Source: Burkholderiales bacterium (GTDB lineage Bacteria > Pseudomonadota > Gammaproteobacteria > Burkholderiales > Burkholderiaceae_C). From it: a stretch of DNA of 64,000 bases. Below are positions 8,454 to 16,982 of this stretch, one piece after another. The notes beneath the pieces were generated by a model. It searched no databases. It worked only from the letters and a program-made list of their open reading frames with translations, and was not told the origin of the DNA. Every line of letters begins with the position of its first letter. Position 1 is the first letter of the stretch. A program made the position numbers and the translations under genes. The stretch lies in the NCBI GenBank assembly GCA_016000195.1, contig JAECRO010000007.1, forward strand, positions 1 through 64,000, written 5' to 3'.

Positions 8454-9049
8454 TGACCAACACACCCCAATCCTCTCCCCGTGTCGTCGTCTTCGCCGGC
8501 CCCAACGGCGCGGGCAAATCGACGCATGCCGATGCGATTCTGGCCGCGCTGGGCATTGAAACCTTTGTCAACGCCGACTACATCGCACGCGGCCTGTCCG
8601 GGCGCCATACCGATGCCGTCGCGTTCGAGGCGGGCCGCATCATGCTCAGGCGCTTGCGGCAACTGGGCGAAGCCAGGGCCGATTTTGCTTTTGAATCCAC
8701 GCTGTCAAGCCGCTCCTTTGCCCACTTCCTGCACGGTCTGAAGGCCAAAGGTTACGCGGTCGCCATCTATTATTTTTCGCTGGCCAGCGCCCAGTTGGCG
8801 GTTCGCCGCGTCAAGCTGCGCGTGGCCCTGGGCGGGCATGATGTGCCGGCGGATGTGGTCAAGCGGCGATTTGGCCGCAGCCTGCAGAATTTCTTTCAGC
8901 TCTACGTTCCATTGGCCGATGAATGGACGCTGTTCGACAACTCATCGGCAACCCAGGCGCTGCCGGTAGCGGCACGCTATGCCAATCAACTGACCGTGAC
9001 GGAGCCCGCAACATGGCACAAACTGCAAAAACTCAGCAAAACCGCCTGA
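8453..9049 (+). CDS. Zeta-toxin-like P-loop kinase
   Basis: A 198-residue P-loop protein of the zeta/PezT-like family. Walker A GPNGAGKST is at 16-24, followed by FVNADYIARGLSG, the position of the Asn-Ala-Asp that in zeta toxins contacts UDP-N-acetylglucosamine. Two arginine-rich stretches (RRVKLRVALGGHDVP, VVKRRFGRSLQNFF) would supply phosphate-contacting residues. Zeta toxins phosphorylate UDP-GlcNAc, but many stand-alone chromosomal relatives have unproven substrates. The ATG at 8453 overlaps the upstream stop. No epsilon/PezA antitoxin precedes it; the only candidate partner is the small ORF overlapping its 3' end. Confidence 0.8.
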   Translation: MTNTPQSSPRVVVFAGPNGAGKSTHADAILAALGIETFVNADYIARGLSGRHTDAVAFEAGRIMLRRLRQLGEARADFAFESTLSSRSFAHFLHGLKAKGYAVAIYYFSLASAQLAVRRVKLRVALGGHDVPADVVKRRFGRSLQNFFQLYVPLADEWTLFDNSSATQALPVAARYANQLTVTEPATWHKLQKLSKTA

Positions 9050-9183
9050 CGCCTTCCCCCAAAGCGCTGCAAAAGGCTTTGGCCCAGTCCGCACAGCAGG
9101 CACACAAACTGGCCGCTGCTTTTGGCATGACCGTACCCGGCATCAAGCCCAAGAGTTCCGATAGAGCGAAAAAAACAGGGTGA
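9013..9183 (+). CDS. Small Ala/Gln/Lys-rich ORF overlapping the zeta-like gene
   Basis: A 56-residue ORF starting MAQTAKTQQ and ending KSSDRAKKTG. Its first 37 bases overlap the end of the zeta-like gene in another frame. It is helical in appearance (ALQKALAQSAQQAHKLAAAFGM) and basic. No family was recognised. The overlap and co-orientation are what one expects of a toxin-antitoxin partner, but antitoxin function is only inferred from position. It could be a chance ORF. Confidence 0.45.
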   Translation: MAQTAKTQQNRLTPSPKALQKALAQSAQQAHKLAAAFGMTVPGIKPKSSDRAKKTG

Positions 9184-9309
9184 AATTTTCCGTCTCCGGG
9201 TTTGCGCCCATCCAGAATCGGAAGCACTTTTTTCTCTTTCACATGCTGTTTCCGCCCTTTCCGGTATTTGGGTCAAAAAAACCACTTCGCTGAACAGCCA
9301 TTAAATCCC

Positions 9310-10182
9310 ATGCCTCGTCCCCAAACCATCCAAATCTTCCTCCCTGCTGGCGACCCGCGTGGCATGCGCGTGGCTGAAATCACGACACGCATCATTCGCG
9401 TCATCGAAGTGCCGCGCAGCCAGCTTGGCGAGTTCATCAAGACGCCGGAAGCGCAGCAGGTGGGCGTGTATTTTTTGCTGGGCGAGTTGTCGGAAGTTGG
9501 CTTGCCGCGTGTGTACATCGGCCAGTCCGGCAGCGTCGGCACCCGGCTGGTGCAGCACAACCAGAGCAAGGACTTCTGGAACCGGGTGATGGTGGTGATC
9601 TCTCTGACAAATAGCATGACGCAAACGCATGCGCTGTTTCTGGAGTGGTTTGCGATTTCAGAGGCCACCAAGGCCGGGCGCTACAGCCTGGAGAACGGCA
9701 ACGCTGGCGCACGGCCCCACACGCCCGCGCCGCTGGAGGCGGACTGCCATGAAATTCATGAAACCGCCGCCACCCTGCTGGCCACGCTGGGCCAGCCGAT
9801 TTTCGAGCCGCTGACGAATGCGCCGGCTTTTCCGGGCGAGAAGAAAGAGCTGTTCTATTGCAAGAGCTCGGGCGCCGATGGCGTGGGCGAGTACACGACC
9901 GAAGGCTTTGTGGTGCGCAAAGGGTCACGCGGGCGGGTGGAAAACGTGGCATCTATTCAGGGCACATCGAATGAGCGTTTTCGCAATCAACTGATCACCG
10001 AGGGCATCATGGCCGCTCAAGACAACATGCTGGTTTTTGCCCGTGACCATCTCTTCGCCAGCCCCAGCATGGCTGCCATAGCGCTCATGGGCCGCTCGGC
10101 CAATGGCTGGCTGGAATGGAAAAACCCGCAGGGCAAGACGCTGGACGAGGTGAAGCGCCAGTCGGTAACCGTGACGATCTGA
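9310..10182 (+). CDS. GIY-YIG nuclease family protein with DUF4357 domain
   Basis: A 290-residue protein. Residues about 50-140 form a GIY-YIG-like fold: VGVYFLLGE (GIY position), RVYIGQSGSVGTRLVQH (YIG plus Arg) and a downstream acidic residue in FLEW. The C-terminal part (GFVVRKGSRGRVEN...GWLEWKNPQGKTLDE) matches DUF4357, a domain frequently fused to GIY-YIG or restriction-related proteins. The GIY motif is degenerate (GVYF). The start ATG 9310 was chosen because upstream residues (CCFRPFRYLGQ) look non-coding. It sits among defence-like genes; a DNA-cleaving role is probable but unproven. Confidence 0.78.
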   Translation: MPRPQTIQIFLPAGDPRGMRVAEITTRIIRVIEVPRSQLGEFIKTPEAQQVGVYFLLGELSEVGLPRVYIGQSGSVGTRLVQHNQSKDFWNRVMVVISLTNSMTQTHALFLEWFAISEATKAGRYSLENGNAGARPHTPAPLEADCHEIHETAATLLATLGQPIFEPLTNAPAFPGEKKELFYCKSSGADGVGEYTTEGFVVRKGSRGRVENVASIQGTSNERFRNQLITEGIMAAQDNMLVFARDHLFASPSMAAIALMGRSANGWLEWKNPQGKTLDEVKRQSVTVTI

Positions 10183-10189
10183 TTTTGCT

Positions 10190-10244
10190 CTGTTTTCGAT
10201 AGCTGCTTGCACCCGTCCAGTATGCGTCAGACTGCTTTTTTAAT
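10190..10244 (+). repeat. Dispersed ATAGCTGC hairpin repeat, copy 1
   Basis: This intergenic element has the core CGATAGCTGCTTGCACCC, a TATGCGT half and a terminal run of T. It is one of about twelve related elements in this window, each with ATAG-CTGC, a GCGC stem and a T-rich end. It lies between the GIY-YIG gene and the DUF4160 gene and could terminate transcription of the former. Confidence 0.65.
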
Positions 10245-10323
10245 CCTCATTCCAGTGATGGCGGATGCATGACGCTGCCCAGCGTATGCCATGCTCCAGG
10301 AGTTTCATGAAGAATGCTTTTCC

Positions 10324-10590
10324 ATGCCAACGCTCTCCATCTTCTTCGGTATCGTCATCCGCATGTGGCACGACGATCATCCGCCACCCCACATCCACGC
10401 TGAATACCAAGGCTTCGAGGCGCTGGTGGATATCGCCACTGGCGAGGTGCGCGAAGGAAGCTTGCCGCGCAAAGTGGCTTCCATCGTTCAAGAGTGGTGT
10501 CTGGTACATCAGGCAGAACTGCAAGACAATTGGCAACGCGCCCAGCGGTTTGAGCCGCTGGACAGAATTCAAGGAGCTGACCGTGATTAA
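10324..10590 (+). CDS. DUF4160 domain protein
   Basis: An 88-residue protein with the DUF4160 signature: MPTLSIFFGIVIRMWHDDHPPPHIHAEY at the N-terminus, containing the conserved DHPPPHxHxxY cluster, and a C-terminal helix ending near the family consensus LxxNW. DUF4160 genes are habitually followed by DUF2442 genes, as here (eight-base overlap). The pair has toxin-antitoxin-like genomic behaviour, but no biochemical activity is established that I know of. Start ATG 10324 gives the canonical N-terminus; an upstream in-frame ATG at 10291 would add 11 residues. Confidence 0.82.
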   Translation: MPTLSIFFGIVIRMWHDDHPPPHIHAEYQGFEALVDIATGEVREGSLPRKVASIVQEWCLVHQAELQDNWQRAQRFEPLDRIQGADRD

Positions 10591-10834
10591 AGTGCTCACC
10601 GCAAGTCTGATTGACCCGTTCAAGCTGGAACTGAACTTTTCCGATCACACGCATGGCGTGTTTGACGCAAACGCCTACCTGACAAGCCGATCAGGACCGC
10701 TATTGGAAAATTTGCGCGAGCCTGCCTATTTCAAACGATTTTTCATTGATGCGGGTGCGCTTTGCTGGCCGAATGGGCTCGAAATCTCCCCTGCGCGTTT
10801 GCATGAACTCTGCGTGGCTTCCGCTGCGGCATAG
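10583..10834 (+). CDS. DUF2442 domain protein
   Basis: An 83-residue protein: IKVLTASLIDPFKLELNFSDH, then YLTSRSGPLLENLREPAYFKRFFIDAGALCWPNGLEISPARLHE. This is the DUF2442 pattern, ending with the conserved W-x-NG-x-(D/E)-(I/L) segment. It starts at GTG 10583, preceded by AAGGAG at 10571-10576, and overlaps the DUF4160 gene by eight bases. It is the usual partner of DUF4160; a binding or antitoxin role is inferred from that pairing only. The GTG start makes it easy to miss. Confidence 0.8.
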   Translation: MIKVLTASLIDPFKLELNFSDHTHGVFDANAYLTSRSGPLLENLREPAYFKRFFIDAGALCWPNGLEISPARLHELCVASAAA

Positions 10835-10953
10835 CAAAGTGCAACAGTGCCCAGCATCAAAACCCGCCTTTCGCCGACATACTTTTGCTGGCGCCTGACG
10901 CAGAATGTTTTCAAGGCCTCGACGCCTTTGTTTAACTTTTTAAGGAAATCGCC

Positions 10954-11172
10954 ATGCCCCAGTTTGCCCAGATTACCGGCGACGTAACCTATACGCCGGG
11001 TGAAGGCGTACCCATCGAAATCCCCCGTGGCCGCGTCGAGGTCGTACTCGCACCCGACAGCGCCACGCTGAGCTGGGAAGCCGCTCCGGGCATCGTCGGC
11101 TCAACGGCCATTCCGCGCATCCAGTTCGATGACTACGTGCGCGACGGCCAGATCAAGATGCCGCAGGAATAA
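10954..11172 (+). CDS. Small conserved-looking hypothetical protein
   Basis: A 72-residue acidic protein with no recognised domain: MPQFAQITGDVTYTPGEGVPIEIPRG, then a mixed-charge middle and the end DGQIKMPQE. A good Shine-Dalgarno (AAGGAAA) lies just before the ATG at 10954. Codon use matches the GC-rich host. It appears to be a single gene at the end of the accessory island. Function unknown. Confidence 0.55.
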   Translation: MPQFAQITGDVTYTPGEGVPIEIPRGRVEVVLAPDSATLSWEAAPGIVGSTAIPRIQFDDYVRDGQIKMPQE

Positions 11173-11423
11173 AGCCCGGTGATGTGAAGCCAGCCTGGGC
11201 CACGCCGACATGCCCAGCCTGACTGACAGGCTGCAATCGCTATTATTAATATAGCTGCTCACGCTGACGCAGCAAGCGCCGGGGCCATATTTCGCCCTCT
11301 ATTCTCTCCAAAACCGCATTCAGAACCCAGCCACGCTTCGCGGCCACATAAAAACACCACTTGCGCTTCGGCTGGCGCAGTGCCGGCTTCGCAAATCGCG
11401 AAATAGTCCGGTAAGCTCAAGCC
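11173..11423. other. Intergenic region with repeat copy 2
   Basis: About 250 bases without a gene. It holds a degenerate copy of the dispersed ATAGCTGC element at about 11237-11280 (TAATATAGCTGCTCACGC, then CGCAGCAAGCGCC). No convincing promoter was recognised before the reductase gene. Confidence 0.5.
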
Positions 11424-12665
11424 ATGAATTTAAGCCTTGAATTACTCCCCAAGAAGTGTGATGTTTTGGTGATTGGCGCCGGCCCGTCCGGCAGCGCAGC
11501 CGCCTACACCCTGGCCAAGGCCGGGCTGGATGTGGTACTCATCGACCAGCACGCCTTTCCCCGCGACAAGATTTGCGGCGACGGACTGATCCCGGACGCG
11601 CACAAGGCGCTGGCCCGGCTCGGTGTGCTGGACGAGGTGATGCGGCAAGCCCATCCCTCGCGCTTTCTGAGCTGCATCAGCCCGCGCGGCGGACGCATCG
11701 ACGTGGCCGGCACCATGGCCGTGCTGCCGCGCAAGCAACTCGACGACATCGTCTGCAAGGCGGCCGTGGCGGCGGGCGCGCGCATGTTTGCGCCGGTGCG
11801 TTTTATCGCGCCCATCGAGGAGGACGGCAAGGTCGTCGGCGCGCGCCTGACCCAGTCGGGCACGGAGTGCGAACTGCGCGCGACCTGGGTGGTGCTGGCG
11901 ACGGGCGCCGTGCCGCAGGCGCTGATGGCGGCCGGCATGGCGGAGCGGCACGCGCCAAGCGCCATTGCCATGCGCTGCTACATCAGGAACGACGCGATGA
12001 CGGCCAAGATCGACAAGCTCGAAGTCATCTGGCACAAGACGCTGGCGCCCGGCTACGGATGGATTTTTCCGTGCGGCGATGGCGTTTTCAACGTGGGCGT
12101 GGGCATATTGCACCAGCCCTCTGACCCGGCGGACAAGCGCAATCCATCGCGCGACAAGTCAGGCGCCGCCAATTTGCACCAGATGTTTGAAGCCCTGGGC
12201 AAGCTGTCGGAGCCGGCCCGGGAACTGATGGCGGGCGGTACGCGGGTGGGTCCGCTCAAGGGCGCACCGCTGCGCTGCAGCCTGAAAGGAGCACGGCTGT
12301 CGCGCCCCGGCCTGCTGGTCACGGGCGAGGCCGCCGGCAGCACCTACGCTTTTTCGGGCGAGGGCATCGGCAAGGCGCTGGAAACCGGCATCCTGGCGGC
12401 AGAGGCGATTTTGCAGGGTGCCGGCGGGGACGAGGCGCGCGTGCGGGCGCATTACACCAGCCGGATTGATGCGCTGCGGCCGCGTTTTATGCTGTATGAG
12501 CGGGCGAATCTGGTCAACCGCTATCCGTGGCTGGCCGACCTGCTGATCTGGCGGGCGCGCAAAAGCGCGCGGCTGCAGCAGCGCTTGAGCGGGGTTCTGA
12601 ATGAAACCAGCAATCCGGGCCACCTGTTCACGGTCAAGGGCATGGTCCGGCTTTTCACGGAGTAA
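11424..12665 (+). CDS. FAD-dependent oxidoreductase, geranylgeranyl reductase family
   Basis: A 413-residue flavoprotein. The N-terminal Rossmann dinucleotide motif DVLVIGAGPSGSAAAYTLAKAGLDVVLID is at about 13-41. It is followed by FPRDKICGDGLIPDA, the family motif near the FAD, and by a second FAD contact VTGEAAGSTYAFSGEGIGKALETG near residue 310. This is the geranylgeranyl reductase/PHBH-like superfamily, whose members reduce isoprenoid double bonds or hydroxylate substrates. The specific substrate cannot be told from sequence. Monocistronic in appearance. Confidence 0.82.
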   Translation: MNLSLELLPKKCDVLVIGAGPSGSAAAYTLAKAGLDVVLIDQHAFPRDKICGDGLIPDAHKALARLGVLDEVMRQAHPSRFLSCISPRGGRIDVAGTMAVLPRKQLDDIVCKAAVAAGARMFAPVRFIAPIEEDGKVVGARLTQSGTECELRATWVVLATGAVPQALMAAGMAERHAPSAIAMRCYIRNDAMTAKIDKLEVIWHKTLAPGYGWIFPCGDGVFNVGVGILHQPSDPADKRNPSRDKSGAANLHQMFEALGKLSEPARELMAGGTRVGPLKGAPLRCSLKGARLSRPGLLVTGEAAGSTYAFSGEGIGKALETGILAAEAILQGAGGDEARVRAHYTSRIDALRPRFMLYERANLVNRYPWLADLLIWRARKSARLQQRLSGVLNETSNPGHLFTVKGMVRLFTE

Positions 12666-12736
12666 GGCCATGCCAGCCGGCGAATGCAAAGCCTGAGCCG
12701 CAAAGCGCCGGCGGCATCTTCAGCAAGAATCGAACC

Positions 12737-12787
12737 ACTATCATTTGTATAGCTGCCTGTGCTTATACAGCCTGCGCAAACGCCTTG
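12737..12787 (+). repeat. Dispersed ATAGCTGC hairpin repeat, copy 3
   Basis: This short element carries GTATAGCTGCCTGTGC, CCTGCGCAAACGCC and a TTGT run. It is a member of the same dispersed family and lies between two co-directional genes. Confidence 0.65.
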
Positions 12788-12866
12788 TCTGACATGTATT
12801 TCTTCAAGATTTTCCCGGAACAAGCCAACGCGGCGCTTCCTTTCTCCTTCCTTTCCTTCACACGCC

Positions 12867-13745
12867 ATGATGCCCCTCCATCACCCTGCCCTTTCCCGCC
12901 GCTCGGCCCTGCTGGGCAGCGCCGGCCTGCTGGCACTGACGGCCTCACGGCTTGCCGGCGCCGCGCCGCCAGCCGCCGATGTCTGGCCGAACGCATTGCA
13001 GGTTCCCGGCGGCATTGCGCGGCTGTCGCTCGGCCCGGCGGCGGCGCGGCCGGTGGCGCATGCGGGCGATGTGCCCTTGCTGGTGCTGGGCGACGTGATC
13101 GAGTGGACGGCGCTGGTCGGCATCCCGCTGTCCGCCGTGCCGGGCCAGGCGAGCATCACCGTGCAGGCGGCGGATGGCGGCGGCCAGCGGCCAATCGCCT
13201 ACACCGTGGCCAGCAAGCGCTACAGCGAGCAGCGGCTGAAGGTGGCGCCGGACACGGTCGATCTGTCGCCTGAAAACGCGGCCCGCTACGAACGCGAACG
13301 CGCGCACCAGGAGAAGGTCATGGCCACGTTCAGTACACCCTTGCCCGATGCGGCGTCGCTGCGCATGCAGGTGCCGGTGCCGGGGCGGCGTTCCAGCTCG
13401 TTCGGGCTGCGGCGCGTGTTCAACGGGCAGTCGCGCAATCCGCACAGCGGCATGGACATCGCGGCCAGCACGGGCACGCCCATCGTGTCGCCGCTGCCGG
13501 CGCGGGTGATTGACACCGGCGACTATTTCTTCAATGGCAACACAGTCTGGCTGGACCACGGCGGCGGTCTGCTGAGCATGGTCTGTCACCTGAGCGCCAT
13601 CGACGTAAAGCTGGGCGACGGGCTGAAAACCGGCGAGCGCCTGGGTGCCGTCGGCGCCACCGGCCGCGTGACCGGGCCGCACCTGCACTGGGGCGTGATG
13701 CTGAACCGCGCCATGGTTGACCCGGCGCTGTTTCTGGCGGCCTGA
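12867..13745 (+). CDS. M23 family (LytM/lysostaphin-type) peptidase
   Basis: A 292-residue secreted murein endopeptidase-like protein. The N-terminus has SRRSALLGSAGLLALTASRLAGA, a Tat-like twin-Arg signal ending near residue 30. The C-terminal M23 domain has the zinc site: NPHSGMDIAASTGTPIVSP (the HxxxD half) and VTGPHLHWGVM (the HxH half), separated by about 75 residues as usual. All expected zinc ligands are present, so it is likely active on peptidoglycan cross-links. The start ATG-ATG 12867 is chosen because residues further upstream do not look like a signal peptide. Confidence 0.88.
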   Translation: MMPLHHPALSRRSALLGSAGLLALTASRLAGAAPPAADVWPNALQVPGGIARLSLGPAAARPVAHAGDVPLLVLGDVIEWTALVGIPLSAVPGQASITVQAADGGGQRPIAYTVASKRYSEQRLKVAPDTVDLSPENAARYERERAHQEKVMATFSTPLPDAASLRMQVPVPGRRSSSFGLRRVFNGQSRNPHSGMDIAASTGTPIVSPLPARVIDTGDYFFNGNTVWLDHGGGLLSMVCHLSAIDVKLGDGLKTGERLGAVGATGRVTGPHLHWGVMLNRAMVDPALFLAA

Positions 13746-13802
13746 ACGCTGAATCAAGACACAAGACACAAGACACGGATTTGGCCCAAACTTATGCCCG
13801 CC

Positions 13803-14287
<485 letters not shown>

Positions 14288-14313
14288 CAGCAGGGCTGGC
14301 ACCGTAAACTTGC

Positions 14314-14372
14314 GCTACGTTTTTTATAGCTACTGCTGCAGTGGCAGCGTGCGCAGGGCAGCTTTTTGATCC
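14314..14372 (+). repeat. Dispersed ATAGCTGC hairpin repeat, copy 4
   Basis: A variant member with TTTTTTATAGCTACTGCTGC, GTGCGCAGGGCAGC and a T run. It sits immediately upstream of the pseudouridine synthase gene. Confidence 0.55.
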
Positions 14373-14425
14373 TCAATCCTGGCGCCCGGCCGGATTTCAG
14401 GGGCGCAGTGCTATCCTCCCCGGCC

Positions 14426-15034
14426 ATGAACGTTCCGCACGCGACCCGCCTGATTCTTTTCAACAAGCCCTACGGCGTGCTCAGCCAGTTCACGCCGGAA
14501 GGGCGCTGGCGCGGGCTCAAGGATTTCATCGCGATTCCAGAGGTTTACGTGGCCGGCCGGCTGGATGCCGACAGCGAAGGCCTGCTGCTGCTGACCAACG
14601 ACGGCAAGCTCCAGGCGCGCATTGCCGACCCGCGTTTCAAGATGGAAAAGACGTATTGGGTGCAGGTCGAAGGCACGCCTGACGAGGCCGCGCTGGCGGC
14701 CCTGCGGCAAGGCGTTCAGCTGAACGACGGCCCGACGCGCCCGGCGCGGGCCAGCCTGATGGCGCCGCCGCCGTCGCTCTGGCAACGCGAGCCGCCGGTT
14801 CGGGTTCGGCAGTCCATTCCGACCGCCTGGATCGCGCTGGGCATTCGCGAAGGCCGCAACCGCCAGGTGCGGCGCATGACGGCGGCGGTGGGATTTCCGA
14901 CCCTGCGCCTGATCCGCGCCGCCATCGGCCCCTACTCGCTGGATGGCCTGGCGCCCGCAAGCTGGCGCGACAGCGATGCGGGCCTGCCCGCCTTGGTCAG
15001 GGCTCAGTTCAAGCCTTCATCCACCACCAGGTAG
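14426..15034 (+). CDS. rluE: 23S rRNA pseudouridine synthase, RluE type
   Basis: A 202-residue RsuA/RluB/E/F-family enzyme isomerising a uridine in 23S rRNA (position 2457 for E. coli RluE). It has no S4 domain and begins directly with [15 protein letters not shown]. The catalytic motif [17 protein letters not shown] puts the active Asp at residue 47. KTYWVQVEG and [16 protein letters not shown] complete the family signature. The short size without S4 fits RluE. Start ATG 14426 matches the family N-terminus. Its 3' end overlaps the convergent lipoprotein gene by 31 bases. Confidence 0.92.
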   Translation: MNVPHATRLILFNKPYGVLSQFTPEGRWRGLKDFIAIPEVYVAGRLDADSEGLLLLTNDGKLQARIADPRFKMEKTYWVQVEGTPDEAALAALRQGVQLNDGPTRPARASLMAPPPSLWQREPPVRVRQSIPTAWIALGIREGRNRQVRRMTAAVGFPTLRLIRAAIGPYSLDGLAPASWRDSDAGLPALVRAQFKPSSTTR

Positions 15035-15561
15035 CGCTTCACGAGGTCAAAAAAGCGTTCATAAAAGGCTTCCGACGAGATGGTTTTGCTGGCGACCTTG
15101 ACCATGGCGTCGTTGCTGGAGTTGAAGGGCAGCGACACCGAACCCAGCGCGCCCACGCCCAGGCTGGCCGAGTTGTTGCTTTTCTTCAGGGCATAAACGT
15201 CCTGCAGCGCGGTGACAAAGCCCAGGCTGACCTTGCCGTCCGGGCTGTCAGGCGCGCAGACCACCCGGATTTCCATTTGCAGGTGCGACTCGGGTTCGGG
15301 CTGAAAGCTCTTGCGGCCCTCAACCATGTCTTCCCGGGCCGCGCTGATGATGTAGCCCTGGCTCAGCAAGGCCCTTCTGGCGGCTTCGCAGGTTTGCGCA
15401 GCGGTGGCGTCGAACAGCCGGGAATAGGTCACGGTGGAGCTGAACTCTTCCTGTGACGGAAAAGCTTTCGGCGAACTGGCGCAGGCGCTCAGCACGCCGC
15501 ACAGGCTCAACAAGCCCGGCAGCCAGGCGACGGCGCGGCAACGCTTCCAGAAAAAATTCAA
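15004..15561 (-). CDS. DUF2242 lipoprotein
   Basis: An outer-membrane-type lipoprotein of about 185 residues with a signal peptide and lipobox (LCGVLSAC). The mature part ([42 protein letters not shown]...) is the DUF2242 family of Burkholderiales, of unknown role. I place the start at TTG 15561 because an excellent AGGAGG lies just upstream at 15568-15573. The ATG at 15585 has no Shine-Dalgarno and would place that AGGAGG inside the gene. It overlaps rluE tail to tail. Confidence 0.8.
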   Translation of the reverse strand: MNFFWKRCRAVAWLPGLLSLCGVLSACASSPKAFPSQEEFSSTVTYSRLFDATAAQTCEAARRALLSQGYIISAAREDMVEGRKSFQPEPESHLQMEIRVVCAPDSPDGKVSLGFVTALQDVYALKKSNNSASLGVGALGSVSLPFNSSNDAMVKVASKTISSEAFYERFFDLVKRYLVVDEGLN

Positions 15562-15907
15562 AGCGGGCCCTCCTTCAGGTAGCAAAAATTGTAGGCCGGT
15601 TCATCGGGCAACCCGGGCCAACCCCAGAGGCTGCAACATTCCCGTCCTCTATCGAATGAAGGAATGATAAAGCTGGGAGTTCACGCGTTTCTCAGGGTTC
15701 CCTTAACCACTGCGGACTGGAGGATTTGGGTACAAGCGCTAAAGCGCCGCTTGCATTGGTTTTTGCCAGGAGCCGCTTGCCGGGAACTGACTAATATCGT
15801 AACACTTTGATTTTAAATAACAAATCCTCTTTCCATGATTACTTTTAAGACGCTCTTAAGATGATCATTTTTATAATTCCGGCCACATCAACACGAGGAA
15901 AAAAGCC
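15562..15907. promoter_or_regulatory. Upstream region of cytochrome b561 with dyad and -10 box
   Basis: About 345 bases without a gene. Close to the cytochrome b561 start there is a perfect dyad TTAAGA-CGC-TCTTAA (15845-15859), 12 bases before a consensus -10 TATAAT (15872-15877). The dyad therefore overlaps the expected -35 region and looks like an operator. The regulator is unknown. A GAGGAAAAAAG ribosome site precedes the ATG at 15908. The remaining 250 bases show nothing recognisable. Confidence 0.5.
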
Positions 15908-16459
15908 ATGAGCCTTCAAAAATCCGCGCATCGCTACCACACCGCATCCATTTCACTGCACTGGCTGATGCTTGCCTTGTTCATTGCGGTGTACGCGAGC
16001 ATTGAGTTGCGCGTGCTGTTTGAAAAAGGCACCGAACTCCGCGAAACGATGAAAAGCCTGCACTTCATGTTCGGCCTTCTGATGTTTTTCCTGGTCTGGC
16101 TGCGCATCGCGATGCGCTTCAAATACCCCGCGCCACGCATTGAACCGGCCCCGCCCCAATGGCAGGCGCTTGCCGCCAGACTGGCCCACCTGATGCTCTA
16201 CGCCCTCATGATCGGCATGCCGCTGGCCGGCTGGCTGCTGCTGAGTGCATCCGGCAAACCGATTCCATTTTTTGGCCTGGAGCTTCCGGCGCTGATCGGA
16301 AAAAACAAGGAACTGGCAGGCCAGATCAAGGAAGTTCACGAACTCGTAGGGACCATCGGCTACTTTTTGATCGGAGCCCATGCGGCGGCGGCCCTGTTTC
16401 ATCACTACATCAAACGCGACAGCACCTTGCTGAGCATGCTGCCAAAAACCGCCGCCTGA
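15908..16459 (+). CDS. Cytochrome b561
   Basis: A 183-residue four-helix membrane dihaem b cytochrome, presumably moving electrons from quinol in the inner membrane. Histidines in HRYHTASISLHWLM (helix 1), SLHFMFGLL (helix 2) and EVHELVGTIGYFLIGAHAAAALFHHY (helices 3-4) are the expected haem ligands. The RDSTLLSMLP tail is typical of bacterial YodB/CybB-type proteins. It is a single gene with its own promoter-like region. The physiological partner (for example superoxide or quinone) cannot be read from sequence. Confidence 0.9.
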   Translation: MSLQKSAHRYHTASISLHWLMLALFIAVYASIELRVLFEKGTELRETMKSLHFMFGLLMFFLVWLRIAMRFKYPAPRIEPAPPQWQALAARLAHLMLYALMIGMPLAGWLLLSASGKPIPFFGLELPALIGKNKELAGQIKEVHELVGTIGYFLIGAHAAAALFHHYIKRDSTLLSMLPKTAA

Positions 16460-16525
16460 TCCGCCCGCCATTCGGCAGCCGCGTTGAGTGCTTGCAATTT
16501 CAGCTTCAGCCCAAAAATGCAGGCC

Positions 16526-16963
16526 ATGACCGATTCATTTCACATTGTCTGCCCGCACTGCCACACCACCAACCGCGTTCGCGCCGGCCAGCTTGGCAGC
16601 CAGCCGACCTGCGGCAGTTGCAAGAAGGCGCTGTTTACCGCGCATTCGGCGGCGCTGGACGAGGCCGCCTTTGACAAGCACATCAGCCGCAGCCAGATTC
16701 CGGTGCTGGTCGATTTCTGGGCGCCGTGGTGCGGCCCGTGCCGCCAGATGGCGCCGGCTTATGAGCAGGCGGCAGCACAGCTGGAGCCGCAGGTGCGGCT
16801 GGCCAAGGTTGACACCGAAGCCGTTCCCAGCCTGGGCGCGCGCTTCAATATCCGCAGCATTCCAACGCTGGCGCTGTTCAAGGACGGCCGCGAAATTGCC
16901 CGGCAGCCCGGCGCCATGGGCGCGGCCGACATCGTGCGCTGGGTGCAGTCAAACCTGCGCTGA
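16526..16963 (+). CDS. trxC: Thioredoxin 2 (TrxC)
   Basis: A cytoplasmic disulfide reductase of 145 residues. It has the N-terminal zinc ribbon of thioredoxin 2 (Cys9, Cys12, Cys29, Cys32 in IVCPHCHTTN and PTCGSCKKA) and the classical active site FWAPWCGPCRQM (Cys69/Cys72). The thioredoxin fold ends IPTLALFKDGREI. TrxC is usually induced by oxidative stress. ATG 16526 places the first Cys at the normal distance; an in-frame ATG at 16517 is possible. Confidence 0.94.
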   Translation: MTDSFHIVCPHCHTTNRVRAGQLGSQPTCGSCKKALFTAHSAALDEAAFDKHISRSQIPVLVDFWAPWCGPCRQMAPAYEQAAAQLEPQVRLAKVDTEAVPSLGARFNIRSIPTLALFKDGREIARQPGAMGAADIVRWVQSNLR

Positions 16964-16982
16964 ACTGCCGCCGGGCCGGCGG

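Noticed and set aside
9202-9309. Upstream extension of the GIY-YIG protein
   Set aside because: The added residues (FFSFTCCFRPFRYLGQ) are not protein-like and ATG 9310 begins the conserved part.
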